This document shows positions 29,101 to 36,851 of a stretch of DNA of 64,000 bases, in pieces (position 1 is the first letter of the stretch; the number at the start of each line of letters is the position of its first letter). Origin of the DNA: CAVYEM01 sp963767635. Lineage in GTDB: Bacteria; Vulcanimicrobiota; Vulcanimicrobiia; Vulcanimicrobiales; Vulcanimicrobiaceae. A program made the position numbers and the translations under genes. The stretch spans positions 1,116,001 through 1,180,000 of the forward strand of contig CAVYEM010000001.1 of the NCBI GenBank assembly GCA_963767635.1, in the 5' to 3' direction. Below the pieces are notes generated by a model that saw nothing but the letters and a program-made list of their open reading frames with translations, was not told the origin of the DNA and searched no databases.

Positions 29101-29265
29101 CAACTGCACGCGTTGACCGGCGATCGCATGCGCGCCGTAGCGGCATTCCGCAGCAACGCGCTGCGGATTGCCGACGAGACACTGCGCGCGCTGCGGCTAC
29201 CGCCGCTTACGACGCTTACCAAGGCGCCCGTCATCTACGATCCGGATCGCTCGCCGGGCGATTAA
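26149..29265 (+). CDS. Secreted BNR/sortilin-type multi-blade propeller protein
   Basis: 1038 residues with signal peptide MRRLTLLCIIALALCGAAP. The N-terminal 700 residues are repeated BNR/Asp-box blades (SSDAGKTWQHV, TRDGGKTWKKTLF, SSDGGKTWRVGAHG, STTDRGAHWHVVSGDL, TLDGGRHWRNVTP), the fold of VPS10/sortilin and GH74-like proteins. A C-terminal beta-sandwich follows (RVSWDTTEDKPVDWKFTSKW, PGRYTFVLHAGSE) and then a helical tail (DPRTHFTAAQLRSGYESVHR). Such proteins are often called glycosyl hydrolases, but no catalytic pair can be assigned here. A paralogue with the same order lies at 51884-54850, where it is coupled to a TonB receptor. Expected outside the inner membrane. Confidence 0.85.
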   Translation: MRRLTLLCIIALALCGAAPPDPLAHLHVRNVGPQVSGGRLGAVAGTDADPSLYYAGAAGGGVWRTTNAGQSWTPVFDKQDVQSIGSVAIDPVNRNVVWVGTGEGAPRNDVIAGDGVYRSSDAGKTWQHVLPLRSALVARILIDPRDPGTVLVGVLGDPFADSADRGMYLTRDGGKTWKKTLFLTSHTGVSDMDATAGAPGVVYAGMWDYRRTGWSTDSGGENGGLYKSIDFGQTWRRLNGAGLPGGPTGRIGVAIAPSNAQRVYALIESKQGLLWRSDDGGLSWQMVSSNTLIDERPFYYTHVFVDPTDQNHLWALSVEIGVSSDGGKTWRVGAHGVHGDNHGMWISRDAKRIIEANDGGPSFSFDDGASWAMPHNLPIAQLYHVGFDRERPYHVCAPLQDNGVWCGQSDGRSGGGISASQWLSMGGGDGTWAMPDPADAKIVWYSSGGGNAQGELAYIDLRSGRVAYVQPYLRDQNVVDPKDLRYRFNWEAPFAFDPFDPHHLWTAGNVVFSTTDRGAHWHVVSGDLTRNDKAHQVVTGGITLDGTGAETSDTILSIEPSSVRRGEVWVGTDDGLVQLTLDGGRHWRNVTPAVATQWGRFAGLSASNRDAGTLYAVYDAHMVGDRAPHVYATHDYGLHWSDVSRGLPAEMEARTVLIDPRSPRLLYVGLDNGLWASFDGGAHWRALTVGLPAVAVRDIRVHPDTDDLLLATHGRAVYILDDLTPLQQYGTLLRSPPARRDRIFSIRPAYQWNLHSYYGTNVDGRDPPYGAIITFYLDRAQHRIDAQIVDAHGRAVRHLSTSDLTGQAGFNRVSWDTTEDKPVDWKFTSKWNQGVSAGAPVVPGRYTFVLHAGSETFRSPVTVVQDPRTHFTAAQLRSGYESVHRLVSDFGQVNAALNMLSTVLNEAPLRASELRARGQSAQALNIADVAAQAKALLLTITQNPVNDQDDDFLTDVLRERLQAELGYVSSSFGPLPQGAHSQLVQLHALTGDRMRAVAAFRSNALRIADETLRALRLPPLTTLTKAPVIYDPDRSPGD

Positions 29266-29274
29266 CGGGTCCTG

Positions 29275-29556
29275 TTAAGCTGCGAGCACGCCCAAGCGCT
29301 CCAATCGCACGCGAATGCCCTTGGGCGTGCGCCCGAAGAGCAGCGCCAAGTCTTCGAAGGCGTTTCCTGCGGCGAAAAGCCGGCGCAGCTCCTCGTCGTC
29401 GGCGCTGTTCCACGGTTTGCCGGAGTTGGGATAGGTCTCGCGCAGTTTTGCGTACGGATTGGGGCGCTTTTCCGCTACTCGCCCAAGTTCGGACAGCAGA
29501 TTTTCGAGCCGGCTGCACAAACCGTCGATCTTCACGATAGCGTCGTCGATGTTCAC
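29275..29556 (-). CDS. Small Myb/SANT-like helix-turn-helix protein
   Basis: 93 residues from a GTG at 29556 with AAAGGG upstream. An N-terminal amphipathic helix (IDDAIVKIDGLCSRLENLLS) precedes a homeodomain-like segment: KPWNSADDEELRRLFAAGNA, FEDLALLFGRTPKGIRVRLE. The W..xxD(E)ExLRxLxxxG pattern with a second R-rich recognition helix resembles bacterial Myb-like proteins of about 90 residues. Probably a small DNA-binding protein of unknown target. It converges with the BNR gene, stops 9 bp apart. Confidence 0.75.
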   Translation of the reverse strand: MNIDDAIVKIDGLCSRLENLLSELGRVAEKRPNPYAKLRETYPNSGKPWNSADDEELRRLFAAGNAFEDLALLFGRTPKGIRVRLERLGVLAA

Positions 29557-29814
29557 TTTTCACACCCTTTCTGTCGACAAGCGACGTGCGACGATGGTGC
29601 GCTTGCGATGTGCCAACTGTGTGGCTCTGTGGGGCCACGCGCCGTGCGGCCGATTCGGGATGCTATTCGCGGCTACTGCGAACCGCAGGAGAACCTGCGT
29701 CGCCTTTGGGGTGAATCTCCTTTTGCGCCACGAGGTGCTGCGGGATATGAACGAACGTTTGGAAGCTTCTACCGATCGAGGTCGTCGCCGACTGCAATTC
29801 CGATTACTTTAAAG
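29557..29814. other. Stretch without a convincing gene
   Basis: Two overlapping plus-strand ORFs cross this interval (one starts at 29608 and reads MCQLCGSVGPRAVRPIRDAI), but neither has a ribosome site and one runs into the repeat array. Promoters for the MalT-like gene or a gene remnant may be here; I cannot point to either. Confidence 0.4.
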
Positions 29815-30176
29815 CAAAAAGCGAATCTTGCGCTGGCGAAGTTGCAGCCAAAGCGCTTCGGCGGCCCTTCGACAAGCTCAGGGTGACAAAAATCCAATCA
29901 GGGTGACAAAAATCGAATCAGGGTGACAAAAAGCGAATCTTTGCGCTGGCGAAGTTGCAGCAAAAGCGCTTCGGCGGCCCTTCGACAAGCTCAGGGTGAC
30001 AAAAAATCGGGGCAGGGCGACAAAAATCGGGGCAGGGTGACAAAAATCCAATCAGGGTGACAAAATTGAATCAGGGTGACAAAATCGGATCAGGGTGACA
30101 AAATCGGGTCAGGGTGACAAAAAATCGGGGCAGGGCGACAAAATCGACCCCGGATGACAAAATCGGGTCAGGTCAC
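29815..30176. repeat. Repeat array 2 (CAGGGTGACAAAAATCG family) with a 78-bp direct duplication
   Basis: Two nearly identical copies of a unit with GCGCTGGCGAAGTTGCAG and GCGCTTCGGCGGCCCTTCG ending in the common CAAGCTCAGGGTGACAAAAA occupy 29815-29892 and 29927-30005. They are followed by about nine short tandem units of 17-19 bp (CAGGGTGACAAAATCGG and variants). The array ends about 85 bp before the MalT-like regulator start. Confidence 0.92.
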
Positions 30177-30262
30177 GGAAGGACCGGCGAACAGTGACTT
30201 AACATAGCGGGCCGGCGCCCTCGGCAGGACCGTCCTGCGAGTAAGCCTAAAGACCCACCACC

Positions 30263-32894
30263 ATGATCCGGCCCGTCGCCGCAAATGGGCGAATCGAGAG
30301 CGGCGGTGCGTTTACGCCCGTCGTACGCTCGCGCGTCGTCGAACGCATTTCTGCGGCTGCTGCGCAGCGGATCGTTTTGATCGTTGCTCCGGCGGGATAC
30401 GGCAAGTCGGTCGCGCTGCGCCAATATCTGGCGGCTATACAGGATACGGTCGTGCGGTACGACGTGCGCGCGGAACACGCGAGCCTGCTGGGATTCGTAC
30501 GCGGTTTGGCGGACGCTTTGCTCGAAACGGCACCCGACGCGCGCAAAACGGTTTCGGGCGCGTACGAGAAAAGCCGTTCTTCCAAAACGCCGGGCGTCGA
30601 TTTAGCGATGTGGATGCACGCGCACATCAAAACCTTCACGGGCCTGCTCGCCATAGACGATCTGCACGTCGCCGAAAACGATCCCGAAATATCGAAGTTT
30701 CTCGTTTCGCTCATCGAACGAACGAAAGGGCGCGCGCGCTGGATCATTGCCACGCGTTCTTCGCTGGATCTTCCCGTCGGTTCGTGGCTGGCCTACGGCG
30801 ACATGGATCTGAACATCGACGAGCACGACTTACGGTTTACGATAGAAGAAGCGCGCCAAACCGCCAAGGCTTCGCGCGTCGGCGTACGCGACGAGGAGCT
30901 CGCCGAAATCCTGTCGATGACCGAAGGCTGGCCGACCGCGCTCAGCTTCGCGCTGCGAACCTCGACGCGATCCGTAGATCTGCGCAACATCGCCGCGAGC
31001 ACGCGCGAGATGGTGTATCGGTACCTCGCCGAGCAGGTGTACCGCTTGCTCGACGACGACGAGCGCGAGCTGCTGCACTTCATCGGCTATTTGCCCGAAA
31101 TCGATCTGGAAGTGCTGCGGTGCGCAGGCTACCAGAAGGCGCGCTCGACCATCGAAGAGCTGCGCGATCGAGTCGCATTCATCTATCCGGATCGACCCGA
31201 CGTCTACCGCTGCCACGACTTGTTTCGCGATTTTTTGCAGCACCAGGTGGAGCTCCAAGGCGATGAGGCGGCCAAAGAGACGCAGTGCCGCGTAGCGCGC
31301 GCGCTCGAATCGACGGGGCGCCTTCCCGCGGCGCTCTCCGCATACACGCTGGCGCGCGCGACCGACGAAGTCGTGCGGCTCTTGGAGTTGTGCGGCTTCG
31401 ATCTGATGGAGTACGCGCACGGCGACATCGTGCAGGCTGCGATCGAGGCGCTCCCGCAGGACATACGTGCCGTACATCCCATTCTGCTGGCGCTCCGCGC
31501 CATGTCCGCGGTCAATGTGGGCCGCTTGGATCGCGCGGAATCGCTCTTCGAGCGCGCAATCCAACGCTGTTCTCGCCCAACGCTGAAAGCGGAGATCGCG
31601 GTGCGGCTCGCCTTGCTGCAAGTCAATCAGGGACGCGACATCATTCCGCTGCTCGACACGATCCAACGCAGGGGACTGCCGTGCGACTTGAACGGCGAGA
31701 TCGTGAGTTTAATCGCGGCGGGCCACGCGTATGCCGGACGTTTCGAAGCCGCCGTGGTGGCGATGCACGAAGCGGAAGAATGCATTCCTGCGGTTGAAGC
31801 GGACGAGGTCCGAACCAAGATTCTACAGCGTATCGGCGCGACCGCGCTGCATCTCGAGATGCCGTTCGAACGCGTTTCCAATTTACTGACCCGAGCAGCT
31901 TCGTTAGCGTCGGATCGCGCGATGTATAGCTTAGCCAGTAAGGCCTTGAATTTCTTGGCCAACACGTGCGAACTATACGAAGACGACATGGCGAGGTCCG
32001 TATGGTATGCGCAGCAATGCGTTTCTGCAGCGCTGAAAGCGGGCGATCGAATGATCTTGCAGAGTGCGTCTGTTGCAGCTGATCCATATCGAAACCCGGC
32101 GCGGGAACCCGGAGCGGCTAGCAGCCTTGGAGGCGCAATACATCGCAACGTCCACCACCGATGCGGAACGTGCCGGCTATATCATGCCGGCCAAAGCCGC
32201 CATGGCCGCGTGGCAGGGACGCTTCGAGGACGCCCGGCGGACCATGTCGACAGTAGCGGTGAGCAGCCACTACGACTTCGATCGCGCCTTCGACAACGCG
32301 ATTCACGCGTTGTACTGTATCGGCGCCGGTCAGCGCCAGCGCGGGTTGGACCTTTGCGCAACGGCCTTGAATGAGGTCGAGGGTGCGTCGTTCCGGTATG
32401 TTCACGGCAAGCGCATGGGCGAGGTCGCGCGCCTTTTGTGCGCCATTGTAGAGTCGCTGGCAGGACGCACCACGCATTCAATGCGCATTTTGCAGCGACG
32501 CGCGGAGCACACGGCACCGTTCGTGGAAGCGCTCCGCGAGGTGGCGCTCGCGATCCAACGTGCGGCCAAGACGCCGATTTTGCGGGACGAAGTGAAGGAC
32601 GCTCTCGGGCAGCTCGCCGCCGTGGGCTACGGCGGTGTGGCGCAGATATTGGAACAGGCCTTGGCCCGCTGCTGGGACGCCCGATCGTCCGACAGAGAGA
32701 TTACCCTGACGAAGGCGGAGCTCGACGTGCTCCAGGCCCTGGCGCAGGGCCGCAGCCCGAAGGACATCGCGCTGGAAAGTGGCCGCAGCGTGAACACGGT
32801 GCAGGTGCACGTCCAGAACGTCATCCGCAAACTCGGCTGCAGCGGCCGCAACGAAGCGCTGCAGATTGCTAGGAAGCAGGGCCTCCTGCAGTAG
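30263..32894 (+). CDS. MalT-like LuxR-family ATPase regulator, apparent frameshift near 32060
   Basis: About 877 residues once the frames before and after 32060 are joined (MILQ to RLLQLIHIETRRGNPERLAA). Walker A is VAPAGYGKSVALR and Walker B-like LLAIDDLHVA, followed by IIATRSS, a STAND ATPase. The centre is a TPR-like helical repeat region (LLALRAMSAVNVGRLDRAES, LFERAIQRCS). The C-terminus is a LuxR HTH: TLTKAELDVLQALAQGRSPK, DIALESGRSVNTVQVHVQNV, IRKLGCSGRNEALQIARK. These large regulators switch on transcription when an inducer and ATP bind. It begins with ATG at 30263, just after repeat array 2. The target is unknown; nearest downstream genes are c-di-GMP and two-component signalling. Confidence 0.87.
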
Positions 32895-32917
32895 TACATC
32901 GGCAGACGAGCCTTGAA

Positions 32918-32960
32918 CGCCCTAATGACTTTTGATTAGTTACCGAAGGCCTTCAGGGCG
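32918..32960. promoter_or_regulatory. Nested inverted repeats
   Basis: CGCCCT (32918-32923) pairs with AGGGCG (32955-32960). Inside lie CTAAT/ATTAG (32922-32939) and a perfect 10-bp palindrome GAAGGCCTTC (32945-32954). It follows the MalT-like stop and precedes a 25-residue ORF. It may be an operator or a weak terminator; there is no T-run. Confidence 0.35.
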
Positions 32961-33012
32961 GTATGCTATTGGCAAACGCCACTTCTCACGCTAGAAGGAG
33001 CCGCTCTCTCAC

Positions 33013-33090
33013 ATGATCACCGCATTTCTTCTTGCCGCGCTCGCGGCCGTCATCGTCTACTCGGGCACATCTCCCGGCGTTCTGGGCTAG
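33013..33090 (+). CDS. Putative 25-residue membrane microprotein
   Basis: ATG at 33013 to TAG at 33090 encodes MITAFLLAALAAVIVYSGTS plus PGVLG, a single hydrophobic helix. AGAAGGAG (32993-33000) lies 12 bases upstream, a little far but strong. It sits between the MalT-like regulator and the HD-GYP gene and has its own upstream palindromes. Short hydrophobic ORFs can arise by chance, so this is only a candidate. Confidence 0.35.
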   Translation: MITAFLLAALAAVIVYSGTSPGVLG

Positions 33091-33117
33091 TCCGCTACAC
33101 TTCGGGAAACGGCGAAC

Positions 33118-34099
33118 ATGGAAGTATCTACTTTGCCGGCGGCCGCATCGGCTCTTTCGAGCGACCTCCGCCGGCTGACCAAACTGGTCGTTGAACAGCT
33201 TCACGACCCCGTGCTCTTCGGCGATCCGGCGCTGGAATCGTCGATCGAACTGATTCTCGATCGGTTCTGCTTGTCGGTCCAGGCTGGCCAAACCGGTGGG
33301 CTTGGCAACGTGGGCCGTTCGTGAGAGCCGCCGATTGGGCGCTACGCGCACCGTCGAGCTGGCCGATGCGGCCGCCCACGTGGTCGCCAGCGAAGCGGGC
33401 CGCTTTCACATCGACCACGGCCGCCTGCTCGCGCTGCTGGAAATCCTCAAGAGCGAAATCCGTTCGGCGACAGCCTCCTTGGACGAGGAGCACGCCGAAG
33501 CGAAGACCGCGTATTCGGAAACCGCATCGGCGCTGCTGGCGCTGCTGGGCGAACGCGATTCGCAAACCTGCTGTCATTCCAAGGCCACCGGCGAATGGGC
33601 GCGCCGGCTCTGTGCGGCGATGGGCCTACCCAAAGATCAGACCGATTTCATCGAACTGTGCGCGATTTTGCACGACATCGGCAAAATCTCCACGCCGGAC
33701 GAGATTTTGTTCAAGCCGGCTTCCCTGAGCGAGCCGGAGTGGCAGATCATGCGCGAGCATTCCGCCGCCGGCCAGCGCATTTTGGACCAGATCCCTTCGC
33801 TCGCCCGTTGCGCCTGCATCGTGCGCGCGCATCACGAACGCTGGGACGGCCTAGGCTATCCCGACGCACTGAGCGCGGAAAACATTCCGTTCGAAGCGCG
33901 CGTCGTCGCCGTGGCCGACGCGTTTCATGCCATGATCAGCGACCGCCCCTACCGCAAAGCCATCGCGCCCAGACGTGCCCTGGAAATCTTGGAATCGGGA
34001 CGCGGCACGCAGTGGGATCCGCTCATCGTCGACGCAATGCTCGGCCTTTTCAGCCGTACCCGCAAACAGGCTCCGCACGTTCGAGCCTCGACCGCTTAA
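33118..34099 (+). CDS. HD-GYP domain phosphodiesterase-like protein, apparent frameshift near 33290
   Basis: About 327 residues. The N-terminal 150 residues are helical with a conserved-looking four-helix pattern and no recognised sensor; two frames must be joined around 33285-33300 (LSVQAGQTGG to LATWAVRESRRLGATRTVEL). The C-terminal half is an HD-GYP domain: FIELCAILHDIGKIS (HD pair), IMREHSAAGQRIL, IVRAHHERWDGLGYPDAL (HHExxDGxGYP) and ARVVAVADAFHAMISDRPYR. Such domains hydrolyse cyclic di-GMP to pGpG or GMP in the cytosol. A 12-bp-stem terminator follows the gene, so it is the end of a transcript. Confidence 0.88.
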
Positions 34100-34125
34100 A
34101 GCGCCTCCATATCGGGTCCGTGGGC

Positions 34126-34168
34126 AGAAAGCGCGCCTATCCTCCTCGGGGCGCGCTTTCTCGTTTTG
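34126..34168 (+). terminator. Rho-independent terminator
   Basis: A perfect 12-bp stem AGAAAGCGCGCC (34126-34137) and GGCGCGCTTTCT (34150-34161) with a 12-base loop, followed by CGTTTTGT. It lies 26 bp after the HD-GYP stop. Confidence 0.85.
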
Positions 34169-34209
34169 TGCGCCACCCGTATGGCACGCAGATGCTGCAT
34201 GCTGCGGAC

Positions 34210-34651
34210 ATGGACTACATCATCGGCGCGGGCGCGATTCTGGAGAGCGGGGAGAATGGCAGCATCACGCCCGCGAATCTCCATGCTCAGGTCGACTCAA
34301 TGCTTTCCCGGCGCGTCCGCGTCGCGGCCGTCGACTTCGAAGGCTCCGGCCCGGCGTCCCTCACCCGCCTGCTGCTCGTGGCTCAAGGCTGGAACGCCGC
34401 CGCGTTTCGCGCCTGCGTCAGCGATCGGCTGCGCGAGCAGCGCGTCTGCAGCCTCGCCGACGTGCTGCGCACGCTGGCTCGAGCGGCGAACGTGGCCGAG
34501 GTGCATCTCTTCTCGCACTGGCTGCCGGACGAGGCGACGTGCGCTGGAGCTGGGCGAGGACGGCATCGAGATCGTCGCACATCCACTGGAGAGCATCCAG
34601 GCGGCGTCGGTCGTTGCGGGGCAACGGCGGCGCCGCTGGCAAGCCGCCTAA
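34210..34651 (+). CDS. Small hypothetical protein, apparent frameshift near 34545
   Basis: About 146 residues from the ATG at 34210 (MDYIIGAGAILESGENGSIT); an in-frame ATG at 34192 is an alternative. The text (VRVAAVDFEGSGPASLTRLL, ACVSDRLREQRVCSLADVLR) suggests a compact alpha/beta fold. After LPDEAT the protein continues in another frame as ALELGEDGIEIVAHPLESI and ends QRRRRWQAA, just 48 bp before the response regulator. I do not recognise the family. It may be co-transcribed with the two-component system. Confidence 0.5.
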
Positions 34652-34699
34652 AGGCGAACACAGCCGGGCCACAGGGTTTGCAGCCACGATCCACCGTAG

Positions 34700-35386
34700 A
34701 TGTTGGACGTGCAACCCGCCCGTGTCGCGGTCGTCGACGACGACCGCTTCGTCCGTGAAATGCTCGAATTGGGGCTCAGCCGCGAAGGCTATCTGGTGCG
34801 TACTGCGCCCGATGGTCTGGCAGCGCTCGACCTCGTGCGCGCCTGGGATCCGGAAGTCATCGTCCTCGATATCATGATGCCGAAGATTGACGGCGTGACG
34901 CTCTTGCCGCGCCTGCGAGAAATTACGCAGGCGCCGATTTTGATGCTGACCGCCAAGGGTGAAACGGCCGACAAAGTGACCAGCTTGGGCGCCGGCGCCG
35001 ACGATTATCTCGTCAAACCATTCGTGTTCGAAGAACTGATCGCGCGGCTGCAGGCCAAGCTGCGCCGCCCGCAGCTCATCGAAGATCAGGTTCTGCGCTG
35101 GCACGAAGTTTCGATTAACCCCACGACGCGTGAAGCATGGCGCGCGCACGACCGCTTGGATCTAACGCAGCGCGAGTTCGATCTGCTCGAAGTCTTCATG
35201 CGGGAGCCGCGACGCGTGTTCAGCAAAGATCATTTGCTCGAGCTGGTGTGGGGGCACGATTTCGAGGGCGGTCCGAACATCGTCGAAACGTACATCTCGT
35301 ATTTGCGCGCAAAGATCGACCGCGCCGAGCAGCCCGGATCCTTCATTCGCACGGTTCGCGGCGTGGGCTACGGCCTCTCGCAGTGA
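34700..35386 (+). CDS. OmpR/PhoB-family response regulator
   Basis: 228 residues. The receiver has the acidic pair in VAVVDDDRF, the phospho-acceptor D57 in VIVLDIMMPKIDG, T84 in ILMLTAKGE and K106 in DYLVKPFVF. The C-terminal winged helix reads LDLTQREFDLLEVFMREPRR, FSKDHLLELVWGHDFEG and VETYISYLRAKIDR, ending IRTVRGVGYGL. All residues needed for phosphorylation and DNA binding are present. It is followed after 7 bp by a histidine kinase, its evident partner. Confidence 0.95.
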   Translation: MLDVQPARVAVVDDDRFVREMLELGLSREGYLVRTAPDGLAALDLVRAWDPEVIVLDIMMPKIDGVTLLPRLREITQAPILMLTAKGETADKVTSLGAGADDYLVKPFVFEELIARLQAKLRRPQLIEDQVLRWHEVSINPTTREAWRAHDRLDLTQREFDLLEVFMREPRRVFSKDHLLELVWGHDFEGGPNIVETYISYLRAKIDRAEQPGSFIRTVRGVGYGLSQ

Positions 35387-35393
35387 GCGCATA

Positions 35394-36800
35394 ATGCGCC
35401 GATCGCTCTCCTCGCGTTTAGCGTCGCTGTATGCTCTGCTCTTGGGCGTGACGGTTTTGCTGGTGATTGCCGCTTCGTCGATCGCGCTCGTTTACGAACT
35501 CTCGCGCTTCAGCAACGACATCATCATTGCCAAGCACGAAGAAGCGCGGTTCCTTTCCGCGCGCTACGAGGGCGACGGCATGACCTTGCAGCAAGCCGCG
35601 CCCCGCATCGTGCGCGCGCTCAGCGGAATCGGGCTGCACGTCGCGGTGTACGATTTGCACGGCCGATTTTTGGGCGGCGATCGTTCTGTTCGCCCGGAGA
35701 TCCTTGGCCGCGTGCTGCGCGGGCGCGTGCATTTGGCCGTACCGCCTTCTCGGGTCGGCGACGCGCTGGAACCCGTGCCGCGGCGTGTCGCGCCGCCTCC
35801 GCCGCCGCCGCACGACTGGTGGCGCATCGCGGCGGTTACGGGCGGGTACGTCACCTTTGACGCCTCCGACTGGATCATCTTCGCCAATTTGATTCCATAC
35901 TGGTGGATCATCATCGGCATTGCCGTAGCGGCCATCGTCGCGTCGTGGTTCATCGGCCGCATCTTTTCGCGTCAAGCGCTCGCGCCCGTAACGGAAGTGA
36001 CGTCATCGCTGCAGGCCCTGGCAACGGGCGACTACACCCAGCGCCGCTTCATTACCGCTGCCGGCGATGAAATCGCCACGCTGACGCTGGCCTACAACGA
36101 GGCTGCGGCCAGCGTCGCGGCGGCGATGGAAGAACGCCGCAGCACCGAAGCGCGCATGCGGCAATTCGTCGCCGACGCGGGGCACGAACTGCGCACGCCG
36201 CTCACCGTCATTGCGGGCTACATCGACGTGCTGCGCCGCGGCGCCATCGAAGAACCGAACGTCGCCCGGCATATCCTGGCAACCATGGCTATCGAGAAAG
36301 AGCACATGCGCGGGCTCATCGATCGGCTCATGCGGCTCGCGCGCATGGATTCGGAAACACCGCCGGAACCTGCGCCCATCGACGTTGCCGCACTCCTGCG
36401 CGATCAGTGCGATTCCGCGCGCCGCCTAGACGAAGCTCGTCCGGTCGACTACAGCGTCGACGGCGTGCGCGAAGTGATCGCGGACCGCGCCGAACTGGGC
36501 GATGCGCTCTGGAACATCGTGGAAAACGCGCTCAAATATGCCCCCGGGGCACCCATTCACCTCAACGCGTATCGGCTGAACGGCTCGACGGTTCTGAGCG
36601 TGCGCGACGAAGGCCCCGGAATGAACGAATCGGAGCGTTTGCACGCGTTCGAACGATTCTATCGCGGCGATGCGCGCGGCGAGATTCCCGGAACGGGGCT
36701 GGGTTTGGCAATCGCAAAGCGCGCGGTCGATCGCGCGGGCGGCACCATTGCCATCGACAGCGCGCCGGGAAAAGGGACGACCGTCCTCATCAAACTTTAG
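35394..36800 (+). CDS. Sensor histidine kinase
   Basis: 468 residues. Two membrane segments (about 12-35 and 163-187) enclose a periplasmic domain of about 125 residues with a Pro-rich stretch (RRVAPPPPPPHDWW). A HAMP domain follows (RIFSRQALAPVTEVTSSLQA), then HisKA with phosphorylatable H264 in ADAGHELRTPLTVIAGYI, and HATPase_c with N box ALWNIVENALKYAP, G1 VRDEGPGM, and G2 RGEIPGTGLGLAIAKRAV. It should phosphorylate the response regulator encoded immediately upstream. The signal is unknown. The short gap and order (regulator then kinase) are typical of an operon. The TonB-receptor-like gene follows after 51 bp. Confidence 0.95.
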   Translation: MRRSLSSRLASLYALLLGVTVLLVIAASSIALVYELSRFSNDIIIAKHEEARFLSARYEGDGMTLQQAAPRIVRALSGIGLHVAVYDLHGRFLGGDRSVRPEILGRVLRGRVHLAVPPSRVGDALEPVPRRVAPPPPPPHDWWRIAAVTGGYVTFDASDWIIFANLIPYWWIIIGIAVAAIVASWFIGRIFSRQALAPVTEVTSSLQALATGDYTQRRFITAAGDEIATLTLAYNEAAASVAAAMEERRSTEARMRQFVADAGHELRTPLTVIAGYIDVLRRGAIEEPNVARHILATMAIEKEHMRGLIDRLMRLARMDSETPPEPAPIDVAALLRDQCDSARRLDEARPVDYSVDGVREVIADRAELGDALWNIVENALKYAPGAPIHLNAYRLNGSTVLSVRDEGPGMNESERLHAFERFYRGDARGEIPGTGLGLAIAKRAVDRAGGTIAIDSAPGKGTTVLIKL

Positions 36801-36851
36801 CAATAGTTTCGAATGCTCTCAGCACTTTCCAAAGCTGAACGTGGTACAACC

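Noticed and set aside
29608..29886. 92-codon ORF starting MCQLCGSVG
   Set aside because: No ribosome site, a competing ORF in another frame, and the C-terminus is translated repeat; not enough to call a gene.
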